From an uncultured Eubacteriales bacterium (GTDB lineage: Bacteria > Bacillota > Clostridia > Christensenellales > Aristaeellaceae): a stretch of 11,820 nt of DNA. The notes under the pieces were generated by a model that was not told the DNA's origin, ran no database searches, and saw only the letters and a list, made by a program, of their open reading frames with translations. A program made the position numbers and the translations under genes. Below, piece after piece: positions 1 to 7,811 of this stretch. Location: contig CADBNX010000155.1 in the NCBI GenBank assembly GCA_902796115.1, positions 1 to 11,820 of the forward strand, given 5' to 3'. Within the stretch, counting starts at the first letter, position 1. Every line of letters starts with the position of its first letter.

Positions 1-830
1 CACGAAAAGGCAAACGTGTGCTGCTTGCCAATAAGGAAGCGCTTGTAGCGGGCGGCAGCCTGGTGATGCGGTGCTTTTCGGAAAACGGGAAGGCGGCGCT
101 GATTCCCGTGGACAGTGAACACAGCGCGATCTGGCAGTGCCTGGAAGGGGCCCACGGAAACACCCCCGCGGAACTGCTTCTTACCGCTTCGGGCGGGCCT
201 TTCCGCACCTGGAAAAAGGAAGAGATGCGGCACGCAACGGTGTCTCAGGCACTCGGCCATCCGAACTGGTCGATGGGCAAAAAAATCACCGTTGACAGCG
301 CGACGATGTTCAATAAGGCGCTGGAAATCATCGAAGCGCGCTGGCTGTTCGATATGCCGCAGTCCCGGATCCGCGTGCTCGTGCATCCGCAGAGCATCCT
401 GCATTCCGCGGTCCGTTTCTGCGACGGCACCGTGATCGGACAGATGGGCATCCCGGATATGCGTCTGCCGATTCTGTATGCGATCACCTGGCCGGAACGA
501 ATGGAAAGCGGTACGGAACCGCTTGATCTTATCGCGATCGGCCGGCTGACTTTTGAAGAGGCGGACACGGAGAAGTTTCCCTCCCTGCGGATGGCGAGGA
601 ATGCCCTGGATGCGAAAGGAAACGCCTGCTGTGTGCTGAACGCCGCCAACGAAGAGGCGGCAAACGCGTTTCTGCGCGGAATCATACCCCTGAACCGGAT
701 TTTTGACACGGTGGATCATGTGCTGAACCTTATCCCGAACAGGGAAGACACGGATATTGAAGAAGTCTTTGATACGGACAGGAAAGCAAGGAAAGCGGCG
801 GAGGAATACATCCGCAGTGTCCGGATCTGA
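1..830 (+). CDS. dxr: 1-deoxy-D-xylulose 5-phosphate reductoisomerase, 3' part (5' end outside window)
   Basis: DXR (IspC) converts 1-deoxy-D-xylulose 5-phosphate to 2-C-methyl-D-erythritol 4-phosphate with NADPH and a divalent metal. It is the first committed step of the MEP isoprenoid pathway and acts in the cytoplasm. The reading frame is already open at the left edge (first full codon at 3), and 275 residues plus a TGA stop are visible. The family is usually about 380-400 residues, so most of the N-terminal NADPH-binding domain is missing. Visible family motifs are LLANKEALV near the edge, the metal-binding segment VDSEH (108-122), LTASGGPFR, HPNWSMGKKITVDSATMFNKALEIIEA (253 onward, quoted across several blocks), HPQSILHS, MGIPDMRLPI and NEEAANAFL. 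The gene lies 17 nt before rseP, and the dxr-rseP pairing is conserved in Bacillota. I see no frameshift. Identification is secure; only the start is unknown. Confidence 0.97.
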   Translation, partial: RKGKRVLLANKEALVAGGSLVMRCFSENGKAALIPVDSEHSAIWQCLEGAHGNTPAELLLTASGGPFRTWKKEEMRHATVSQALGHPNWSMGKKITVDSATMFNKALEIIEARWLFDMPQSRIRVLVHPQSILHSAVRFCDGTVIGQMGIPDMRLPILYAITWPERMESGTEPLDLIAIGRLTFEEADTEKFPSLRMARNALDAKGNACCVLNAANEEAANAFLRGIIPLNRIFDTVDHVLNLIPNREDTDIEEVFDTDRKARKAAEEYIRSVRI

Positions 831-847
831 GCGGAACAGAGGAGCCT

Positions 848-1939
848 ATGACGATTGTATACATCCTGGCCGCACTGGTGCTGCTGGGCGTTCTGGTTTT
901 CGTACACGAATGCGGCCATTTCCTTGCGGCGAGATGGACCGGGATCCCGGTGCGGGAATTCGGCATCGGATTCGGTCCGGTGCTGAAGAAATGGAAAAGC
1001 AGGAAGCATGATACGGAGTTTCTTCTGCGCCTGATCCCCGCGGGAGGATATTGCGCGTTTTACGACGAAGACAATCCGGAGGCCGGAAAACAGCAGGATG
1101 AGAGAAGCTTTTATCTTTACCCCGCATGGAAAAGGCTTCTGACGGTCTTCATGGGACCGCTGATGAATCTGATGCTGGCTCTGGCCGTCGCGTTCTGCTA
1201 TTATACTTTTGCAGGAGAAGTCGTCGACGCGCAGTACGGAAGAGCCGTGATTCAGGAAGTCGCCCATGACAGCCCCGCGGAAAAGGCGGGTCTCAAGCCG
1301 GGATGCATCATCATAAGCGTGAACGGGGAAGACGCATCAGGCATTACGGAGGACGGCCGGCACCGGTTTTCCGTCCTGATCGGTGAATACCGGGAGGGAG
1401 ACGAAGCGTTTGAGATCCGTTACCTGTACCGCGATCGGGAGGAAACGGCTTCCCTGATTCCCGCTTTTGATCCGGAAAACGGAAGAATGATGATCGGTGT
1501 TACCTATCAGATCGAGTATACACCGGTGTATCAGCCCGTATCCGTGCCGCGTGCGGCACAGCTTGGCGCCGCGTACTGCGTGGAAGCGGGCGGCGCGATC
1601 CTGCATTCGCTCAAGCAGATGATCACGACCGGCGAGGGGCTTGAGGATGCCGGCGGCCCTGTCCGCATCATTCAGATCGTGACGGAAGAGACGAAAAACG
1701 GCGGCATCCTGACGTATCTCTCGCTTCTGATCCTGATTTCGGTAAATCTGGGTCTGATCAACCTGCTGCCCATCCCGGGACTGGACGGCAGCCGCATCCT
1801 GTTCCTCCTGGCGGAAGCGGTGCGGAGAAAACCGATCAGCCGCAAAATCGAGAGCTATATCCACCTGTCGGGATACGGGATCCTGCTGCTGCTTTTCCTG
1901 GTTCTGACGTATCGCGACATTCTGCACCTGTTTTCCTGA
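848..1939 (+). CDS. rseP: RseP/RasP-type site-2 intramembrane zinc metalloprotease
   Basis: This 363-residue protein is a membrane-embedded site-2 protease (M50 family). In relatives it cleaves transmembrane anti-sigma factors and leftover signal peptides. The zinc-binding motif HECGH (H20, E21, H24) lies in the first membrane segment (about residues 3-25). A second hydrophobic segment spans about 96-121. A PDZ-like domain follows at about 130-220, with SPAEKAGLKPG at 142-152. The conserved GPVRI is at 270-274. The third metal-ligand region, LLPIPGLDGSR with D313, is in a hydrophobic stretch at about 288-320, and a last segment spans about 341-355. Length is normal for the Gram-positive single-PDZ form. 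ATG 848 is favoured by the purine-rich AGAGGAG a few bases upstream. It sits 17 nt after dxr and 13 nt before ispG, almost certainly co-transcribed. The substrate cannot be told from this window. Confidence 0.96.
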   Translation: MTIVYILAALVLLGVLVFVHECGHFLAARWTGIPVREFGIGFGPVLKKWKSRKHDTEFLLRLIPAGGYCAFYDEDNPEAGKQQDERSFYLYPAWKRLLTVFMGPLMNLMLALAVAFCYYTFAGEVVDAQYGRAVIQEVAHDSPAEKAGLKPGCIIISVNGEDASGITEDGRHRFSVLIGEYREGDEAFEIRYLYRDREETASLIPAFDPENGRMMIGVTYQIEYTPVYQPVSVPRAAQLGAAYCVEAGGAILHSLKQMITTGEGLEDAGGPVRIIQIVTEETKNGGILTYLSLLILISVNLGLINLLPIPGLDGSRILFLLAEAVRRKPISRKIESYIHLSGYGILLLLFLVLTYRDILHLFS

Positions 1940-1952
1940 GGAGGCGTTTTCT

Positions 1953-3005
1953 ATGGGTTCGGCGCGGAAAGTATACGCGGGAGAACTCGCGATCGGCGGA
2001 GGGGCTCCCGTATCCGTTCAGAGCATGACCAATACCGATACCAGAGACCGCGAAGCGACGCTGAAGCAGATCATACAGCTTGCGGACGCCGGGTGCGATC
2101 TGGTCCGGATATCCGTATTCGACGACGCTTGCGCGGAGAATGTGCGCTATCTGCAGGAGCATTCTCCGGTGCCGCTGTCCGCCGATATCCATTTCAGGGC
2201 AGATCTTGCGCTGAAAAGTGTGGAAAACGGGATACACGCGCTCCGGATCAATCCGGGGAATATCGGCGAAACGGAGAATGTGAAAAAAATCGCGGACGCG
2301 TGCAGGGCAAACCGTGTTCCGATCAGGATCGGGGTAAACGGCGGTTCCCTGGAAAAGGATATCCTGCAAAAATACGGAAGCCCGGTGCCGGAGGCGCTTG
2401 TGGAATCCGCGATGAAACATGTCCGTCTTCTGACGGACGCGGGTTTTGAGGATATCGTGCTTTCCCTGAAATCGAGCGACGTGAAGACTGCTGTGGATGC
2501 GTATCGGCTTGCCGCTAAAGCGTGCGATTATCCGCTTCATCTGGGGATCACCGAATCCGGTCTGCCGGGAAAGGGAACCCTGAAATCAGCAATCGGCATC
2601 GGAGCGCTGCTGCTGGACGGGATCGGAGATACCATACGGGTATCGCTGACGGGGGATCCCATCAGCGAACCGGCCGCGGCGAAAGAAATCCTGCGTGCGG
2701 TCGGACTGCGAAAAGGTTTCCGTCTGATTTCCTGTCCCACCTGCGGCCGGACCAGGATCGATACGGTACGGATCGCGGAACAAGTGGAAGAAGCCTTCCG
2801 GGATATTGAGAAAGATGTTACGGTTGCCGTGATGGGCTGCGTGGTCAACGGTCCGGGCGAAGCGAGAGAAGCCGATATCGCGCTGTGCGGCGGGGAAGGA
2901 AGCGCCGCGCTGTATGTCCACGGGCAGTATGCCGCTACGCTGAGAGGTGATATCTGCGGTCAGTTCATCCGGGCCGTGCGGGGTTATCTGAATGACTTAC
3001 AGTGA
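1953..3005 (+). CDS. ispG: 4-hydroxy-3-methylbut-2-en-1-yl diphosphate synthase (IspG/GcpE)
   Basis: IspG is the [4Fe-4S] enzyme that reductively converts methylerythritol cyclodiphosphate to HMBPP, the penultimate step of the MEP pathway. The 350-residue product has the N-terminal signature PVSVQSMTNTDT (residues 19-30) and a TIM-barrel body with SADIHFRADLAL, LRINPGN and RIGVNGGSLEKD. The C-terminal cluster domain has CPTCGRT (C261, C264) and MGCVVNGPGEA (C296, E303), so all three cluster cysteines are present. This is the usual short bacterial form without the plant-type insert. ATG 1953 follows a GAGGAGG Shine-Dalgarno at 1938-1944 that overlaps the rseP stop codon, giving tight coupling to rseP. 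The 3' end overlaps polC by 14 nt. With dxr it puts two MEP-pathway genes in one operon, in the place where, from memory, B. subtilis carries proS. Confidence 0.97.
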   Translation: MGSARKVYAGELAIGGGAPVSVQSMTNTDTRDREATLKQIIQLADAGCDLVRISVFDDACAENVRYLQEHSPVPLSADIHFRADLALKSVENGIHALRINPGNIGETENVKKIADACRANRVPIRIGVNGGSLEKDILQKYGSPVPEALVESAMKHVRLLTDAGFEDIVLSLKSSDVKTAVDAYRLAAKACDYPLHLGITESGLPGKGTLKSAIGIGALLLDGIGDTIRVSLTGDPISEPAAAKEILRAVGLRKGFRLISCPTCGRTRIDTVRIAEQVEEAFRDIEKDVTVAVMGCVVNGPGEAREADIALCGGEGSAALYVHGQYAATLRGDICGQFIRAVRGYLNDLQ

Positions 3006-6000
3006 ATTGATGCGGGTGATCCACGAAACGCTGCCTTCCACGAAGGACAGCATGCATATCGACAAGGTGAGGTACGACAGGAAGGAAAACAGGGCGCTGT
3101 TTTCTTTCCTGTCCGATACGCTGATATCCGAAAAAGAAAGCCGTGAGCTGCAGCAGCTGCTTGTGCGTACATTTCCGATGATCCACGTGGCGGTCAGTAT
3201 TTCCTGTCCCGCCCTGGCGGACGCGTTTCGGGAAAACCCCGATCGTTACGCGCTGCCGCTCAATCAGATGCTTCTGCGGGAATTCCCGGCTGTTCGTTCA
3301 TGGGAATTTGATTTGCGCTGGATCTGCGATAACGGCAGCGTATGCCTTGAAGTTCCGGATGAATTCGCGCTCCGGTATCTGAAGAGCCGGCATGCGGACG
3401 AGCTTTTGTCAGATGCGATCAGGAAAACGTACCGGTACGAGCCGAAACTGCATCTGCGCGTCGCGGGTGACGCGGGGAAGCGTTTGAAGAGCATCGAAGA
3501 AGAACGCGCGCGCGCAATGGAAACGGTTCAGCAGAGCATGGCCGCGCCTGTGCAGCAGAAGGAAAAGGAAAAAACCAAACGTCCGGACGATGAGCGGATC
3601 AGGGGAAGAAAAATCGCGGATCCTCCGGTCGATATTTCCGAAATCACCAATGAAAGCGGAGTTGTGACCGTCAGGGGAAAGGTGCTGAAAGCCGAAACGC
3701 GGGAGATCTCCGGCGGTGAAGCCGTGCTGCTGACTTTTTACGTGACGGATTTTACCGGTACGATCTGCTGCAAGGCCTTTTTGTACTATCGCGCACAGCG
3801 CCTGTCCAAAGAAGAAGCCGCCGAGACGCCGATCAGCGCCGAAGAAAAAGAAGCCGTGCAGGCGATCGTCAGACAGATCAAACCCAATATGGGGATCCTG
3901 ATTCGCGGGGAAGCGCAGTTTGACAATTTCAGCCATGAGACCATGATCCGCGTGAAGGATATATCCCGCGCGGAACTGCCGGAAAGAGCGGATACGGAAA
4001 CGGAAAAACGCATCGAACTGCATCTGCATACGCAGATGAGCACGATGGACGCCACGGCGTCGCCGACGGCTTTGATCGAACGTGCCGCCAAGTGGGGACA
4101 TGAAGCTGTCGCGATCACCGATCACGGAGTCGTACAGGCATTTCCCGAGGCTTTTTCGGCAGCCAAAAAAGCCGGGATCAAGCTGCTTCCGGGCATGGAG
4201 GGGTATCTGACCGAGGATCCGCCCGTTACGACCGGCGGCAGGGACCAGAAGCTGGATGATCCGATCGTCGTTCTGGATCTGGAAACCACAGGGCTGAATA
4301 TCAAGACGGACAGGATCATCGAAATCGGTGCTGTCAAAATGGTCGGCGGACACGTGATCGATTCGATGAACCCGTTTGTGGATCCGGAAATACCGCTGCC
4401 GGAAAAGATCACGGAAATCACGCATATCACCGATCAGATGCTGTACGGCGCCCCGAAAGCGGCCGAAATCCTGCCGAAGCTGCTTGAATTCATCGGAGAC
4501 TGTCCGATTGCCGCGCATAACGCGAAATTTGACTGCGGAGTTCTTACCAATGAACTGAAACGGATCGGAATCAGTTACAATCCGGTTCAGGTCGATACGC
4601 TGATGCTTGCGCGCAAGCTGTATCCCGAACTGAAAACGCACAAGCTGGGTTCGGTATGCAAGCATCTGCACGTGTCGCTGAAGGGAGCGCATCGCGCCGT
4701 AAACGACGCAAACGCGACCGCGGTGTGCCTTGCGAGAATGATGGAAGAAGCGAAAAGCAGAGGCGTCGAAACCATAGAACAGCTCAATCGGGTGTCCGAT
4801 TTTTACACGCTCGGAAATTCGTATCATATCATCATTCTCGCTGCGACGCAGAAGGGAATCGAAAACCTGAACCATCTTGTGTCGGAATCTCACCTGCACT
4901 ATTTCCGCAGGAAACCCATGATTCCGAGGCAGATCCTGACAAAGTACAGGGAAGGGCTGATCCTGGGATCCGCCTGTGCCGAAGGGGAACTGTTTGAGGC
5001 CGTACTGGACGGCAATCCGGAAGAAAAGCTGGAGGAGATCGCGAAGTTCTATGATTTCCTTGAAATCCAGCCGAGAGGCAATAACGCGTTTCTCGTCAGG
5101 GAAGGAAGAGTAAAGGATGATCTTGAACTGCAGCGGCTCAATCAGACGATCGTGCGGCTCGGGGAGAAGCTTTCGCTTCCGGTCTGCGCAACCGGCGACG
5201 TGCATTTTCTGGACCCGCAGGACGCTGTTTTCCGATCCATCATCCAGGCCGGACAGGGGTTCAGCGACGCGGACCAGCAGCCTCCGCTGTATCTGAAAAC
5301 AACCCGGGAAATGCTGGATGAATTCAGCTACCTCGGCGAGGAAAAGTGCAGGGAGGTTGTGATCAAAAATCCCCATATCATCGCCTCACGGGTGGAACAG
5401 GTGTCTCTTTATCCGAAGCATCCGGAAGGGAAAACCACGTTTTCTCCCTTCTGGGAGGACGCGGAGCACGATATCACGTCGATGACATGGGGCCGCGCGC
5501 ACGACCTGTACGGAGAAGAACTGCCGGAGATCGTACAGAAACGGCTGGAGAAAGAACTCAAGTCCATTATCGGCTACGGATACGCGACGCTCTATTCCAT
5601 TGCGAACAAACTGGTCAGCAAATCCCTTCGGGACGGGTATGTGGTCGGAAGCAGAGGCTCCGTCGGCTCCTCGCTGGTGGCCTGCATGTGCGGTATTACG
5701 GAAGTCAACGCACTGCCGCCGCATTACCGCTGCCCGGTCTGTCACAGGGGATATTTTGATACGCCGAAAGGTTACACGATCGGAGTGGACCTTCCCGACA
5801 AGCCGTGTCCTGCCTGCGGACGGCTGATGGAGAAAGACGGATTCGATATTCCTTTTGAGGTTTTTCTCGGGTTCAAGGGTGATAAAGTGCCCGATATCGA
5901 TTTGAATTTTTCGGGAGAATACCAGCCGACCGCACATAATTACGTGAAGGAGCTCTTTGGTGAAAACAATGTTTTCAGGGCCGGCACGATCGGCGCGCTG

Positions 6001-7323
6001 GCGGAGAAAACAGCGTACGGGTATGTGCTGAAATACCTTGAAGAGCGCGGCATCAACGCTTCCGAGGCGGAAAAGGAGCGGCTTGCGGAAGGGTGTGTCG
6101 GCGTAAAGAGAACAACGGGTCAGCATCCTGCCGGTATGGTGGTGCTTCCCAAGGAATACGATATCTGCCAGTTTACGGCGATCCAGTATCCGGCGGACGA
6201 TCCCGACTGCGGGATCATCACGACGCATTTCGATTTCAGCTCGATGCACGATATCCTGGTAAAGCTGGATATACTCGGACATGACGACCCGACCATGCTG
6301 CACATGCTTGAGGAACTGACGGGCGTGAATTATAAGCAGATTCCGCTCGGGGACAAAAAAGTCATGTCGCTTTTCTGCGGAACGGATTCACTCGGCGTAT
6401 CACGGGAGGAAATCGACTGCAATACCGGTACGCTGGGAGTTCCGGAATTCGGCACGTCTTTTGTGCGCCAGATGCTGGAGGATACCAAGCCGACCACCAT
6501 GCAGGAACTGATCCGTATTTCCGGTCTGTCGCACGGAACCGACGTATGGCTCGGGAACGCGAAGGATATCATCGATCAGGGCATCGCGCCGCTCAGCCAG
6601 TGTCTCTGCACCCGCGATGACATCATGAATCAGCTGATGGAGATGGGTGTGGAAGCGAAAATGTCCTTTGACATCATGGAAAGCGTCCGGAAGGGAAAAG
6701 GGCTGAAACCGGAAATGGAAGAAGCGATGAACCAGCATCAGGTGCCGGACTGGTTCATCGGCTCGTGCAAAAAGATCCAGTATATGTTCCCCAAGGGGCA
6801 TGCCGTCGCTTACGTAACCATGGCTCTGCGAGTGGCCTGGTATAAGGTATACCGTCCGCTTGCGTATTATGCAGCCTACTTTACGATACGCGGAGACGGC
6901 TTTGACGCCGGCACCATGATCCTTCCGGACAGCGAGAGAGCAAAAGCCAAACTGAAGCTGGCACGGGAAGCGGCAGGCGCGAAGCAGGCCACGGCAAAGG
7001 ATAAGGAATATGAATCCGCGCTTGAAATGGTCGTTGAAATGATGTGCCGCGGATACCGTTTTCTGCCGCCCGATCTGTACCGCAGCGATGTGAAGCGCTT
7101 TATTCCCAGGGAGGGACAGAGTCTCCTTGTGCCCTTTACCGCGATCGCCGGACTCGGGGAAAGCGTGGCGCAAAGCATCGTGGACGAGCGGAAACGCCAG
7201 CCATTCATCTCTGTGGAAGACCTGAAGAACAGAACCAGAATATCCAATACGCTCCTGGAGATGCTGCGCGAGCAGGGATGCCTGCGGGGGCTTCCGGAGT
7301 ACAGCCAGGTAACCTTATTCTGA
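2992..7323 (+). CDS. polC: DNA polymerase III alpha subunit, Gram-positive PolC type
   Basis: PolC is the replicative chromosomal polymerase of Bacillota, with its own 3'-5' proofreading exonuclease. The protein is 1443 residues, close to the B. subtilis enzyme. An N-terminal region (1 to about 200) ends in a charged linker and is followed by an OB fold (about 220-325). The PHP domain starts at about 340, with H344, H346, D353 and the TDH at 376-378. It is split by a DEDDh exonuclease at 424-585: D429 and E431 in LDLETTG, D514 in HNAKFD, and H567 with D572. The PHP remainder and palm/fingers follow. A zinc finger has C914, C917, C939 and C942. Catalytic aspartates are D968 and D970 in VPDIDLNF and D1093 in KLDILG. 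The last five residues, QVTLF, are a clamp-binding motif. ATG 2992 lies inside ispG (14-nt overlap) behind a weak GGGG at 2980-2983, so translation is probably coupled. No internal defect is visible. Confidence 0.98.
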   Translation: MTYSELMRVIHETLPSTKDSMHIDKVRYDRKENRALFSFLSDTLISEKESRELQQLLVRTFPMIHVAVSISCPALADAFRENPDRYALPLNQMLLREFPAVRSWEFDLRWICDNGSVCLEVPDEFALRYLKSRHADELLSDAIRKTYRYEPKLHLRVAGDAGKRLKSIEEERARAMETVQQSMAAPVQQKEKEKTKRPDDERIRGRKIADPPVDISEITNESGVVTVRGKVLKAETREISGGEAVLLTFYVTDFTGTICCKAFLYYRAQRLSKEEAAETPISAEEKEAVQAIVRQIKPNMGILIRGEAQFDNFSHETMIRVKDISRAELPERADTETEKRIELHLHTQMSTMDATASPTALIERAAKWGHEAVAITDHGVVQAFPEAFSAAKKAGIKLLPGMEGYLTEDPPVTTGGRDQKLDDPIVVLDLETTGLNIKTDRIIEIGAVKMVGGHVIDSMNPFVDPEIPLPEKITEITHITDQMLYGAPKAAEILPKLLEFIGDCPIAAHNAKFDCGVLTNELKRIGISYNPVQVDTLMLARKLYPELKTHKLGSVCKHLHVSLKGAHRAVNDANATAVCLARMMEEAKSRGVETIEQLNRVSDFYTLGNSYHIIILAATQKGIENLNHLVSESHLHYFRRKPMIPRQILTKYREGLILGSACAEGELFEAVLDGNPEEKLEEIAKFYDFLEIQPRGNNAFLVREGRVKDDLELQRLNQTIVRLGEKLSLPVCATGDVHFLDPQDAVFRSIIQAGQGFSDADQQPPLYLKTTREMLDEFSYLGEEKCREVVIKNPHIIASRVEQVSLYPKHPEGKTTFSPFWEDAEHDITSMTWGRAHDLYGEELPEIVQKRLEKELKSIIGYGYATLYSIANKLVSKSLRDGYVVGSRGSVGSSLVACMCGITEVNALPPHYRCPVCHRGYFDTPKGYTIGVDLPDKPCPACGRLMEKDGFDIPFEVFLGFKGDKVPDIDLNFSGEYQPTAHNYVKELFGENNVFRAGTIGALAEKTAYGYVLKYLEERGINASEAEKERLAEGCVGVKRTTGQHPAGMVVLPKEYDICQFTAIQYPADDPDCGIITTHFDFSSMHDILVKLDILGHDDPTMLHMLEELTGVNYKQIPLGDKKVMSLFCGTDSLGVSREEIDCNTGTLGVPEFGTSFVRQMLEDTKPTTMQELIRISGLSHGTDVWLGNAKDIIDQGIAPLSQCLCTRDDIMNQLMEMGVEAKMSFDIMESVRKGKGLKPEMEEAMNQHQVPDWFIGSCKKIQYMFPKGHAVAYVTMALRVAWYKVYRPLAYYAAYFTIRGDGFDAGTMILPDSERAKAKLKLAREAAGAKQATAKDKEYESALEMVVEMMCRGYRFLPPDLYRSDVKRFIPREGQSLLVPFTAIAGLGESVAQSIVDERKRQPFISVEDLKNRTRISNTLLEMLREQGCLRGLPEYSQVTLF

Positions 7324-7330
7324 GGATCAA

Positions 7331-7364
7331 CCTGCCCGCAAAAGTGTGCGGAAGGAACACGGGC
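7331..7364. terminator. Possible weak hairpin between convergent polC and fucU
   Basis: The 41-nt gap between the polC and fucU stop codons contains overlapping inverted repeats. CCGCA (7336-7340) pairs with TGCGG (7347-7351) around a 6-nt loop, and outer CCT (7331-7333) can pair with AGG (7353-7355). Alternatively GCCCG (7334-7338) pairs with CGGGC (7360-7364), followed on the + strand only by TTATT. No strong U-tract is present on either strand, so this is at best a poor intrinsic terminator. The call rests mainly on its position between converging genes. Confidence 0.25.
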
Positions 7365-7805
7365 TTATTCAGGCTTGATAACGCCTTTTTTCAGGATGAT
7401 GTTCGCGTAGGTGGCGGTTTCCCCGCTCATGACGACGCAGCAGGACTTTTCCCTGACGCGGTCATAAAACGCGAAGCGTTCGATGGTCTCAATGCAGGCG
7501 TCTCCGCGGGGATCATGCCTGCGGATGATTTCGCGGTATGTTTCCCAGATAGGGGTGGGCGTATTGTCGCCCGGCACGACCGCCATCAGCGCCGCGGGAT
7601 GTTCGGTATAGGTGTCCAGCGGCATCAGCTTCAATACGGCGTCCAGGATCTCCGGCACGCCGTGTCCGTCCAGCCGGACTACCCGGTCGGAAAGACTGTG
7701 ACCGGGGAAATTGCCGTCTCCGATGGTGATTTCGTCTCCGTGACCCATTTCACAGAGGATTTTCAGCAGTTCGGGGGAGATGATGGCGGGGATACCTTTC
7801 AGCAT
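7365..7805 (-). CDS. fucU: L-fucose mutarotase, FucU/RbsD family
   Basis: FucU speeds conversion between the alpha and beta anomers of L-fucose (and some other sugars) in the cytoplasm, feeding fucose catabolism or salvage. The 146-residue product matches the FucU branch rather than RbsD across its length. The N-terminus reads MLKGIPAIISPELLKIL, followed by EMGHGDEITIGDGNFPGHS, with the conserved histidine H22 and D30. Downstream are IERFAFYDR (R110, Y114) and the family-typical C-terminus GETATYANIILKKGV. E. coli FucU is 140 residues, so length is normal. ATG 7805 (reading leftward) has an excellent AAGGAGT ribosome-binding site at 7814-7820. It is the second gene of a unit with rlmL, 6 nt downstream. 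No fucose permease, isomerase, kinase or aldolase is visible here, so its pathway partner is elsewhere. The physiological sugar is inferred from the family. Confidence 0.93.
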   Translation of the reverse strand: MLKGIPAIISPELLKILCEMGHGDEITIGDGNFPGHSLSDRVVRLDGHGVPEILDAVLKLMPLDTYTEHPAALMAVVPGDNTPTPIWETYREIIRRHDPRGDACIETIERFAFYDRVREKSCCVVMSGETATYANIILKKGVIKPE

Positions 7806-7811
7806 GATGAT

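Noticed and set aside
876..922. The HECGH zinc motif of RseP with cysteine where many homologues have phenylalanine or leucine.
   Set aside because: The position is one of the two variable x residues of HExxH, so the change does not affect the known metal ligands and is not evidence of altered function.
3409..5376. A long minus-strand open frame (655 codons) opposite polC.
   Set aside because: It lies wholly antisense to the well-conserved polC. Its translation is rich in Arg, Phe, His and Gln in low-order strings, shows no known motif, and is what the codon bias of a GC-rich gene leaves on the other strand.
7371..7391. AGGC/GCCT mini-stem followed by six T residues, looking like a rightward terminator for polC.
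   Set aside because: The stem is only 4 bp with an 8-nt loop and lies in the fucU coding end, where the T-run is simply the complement of conserved lysine codons (LKKGV).
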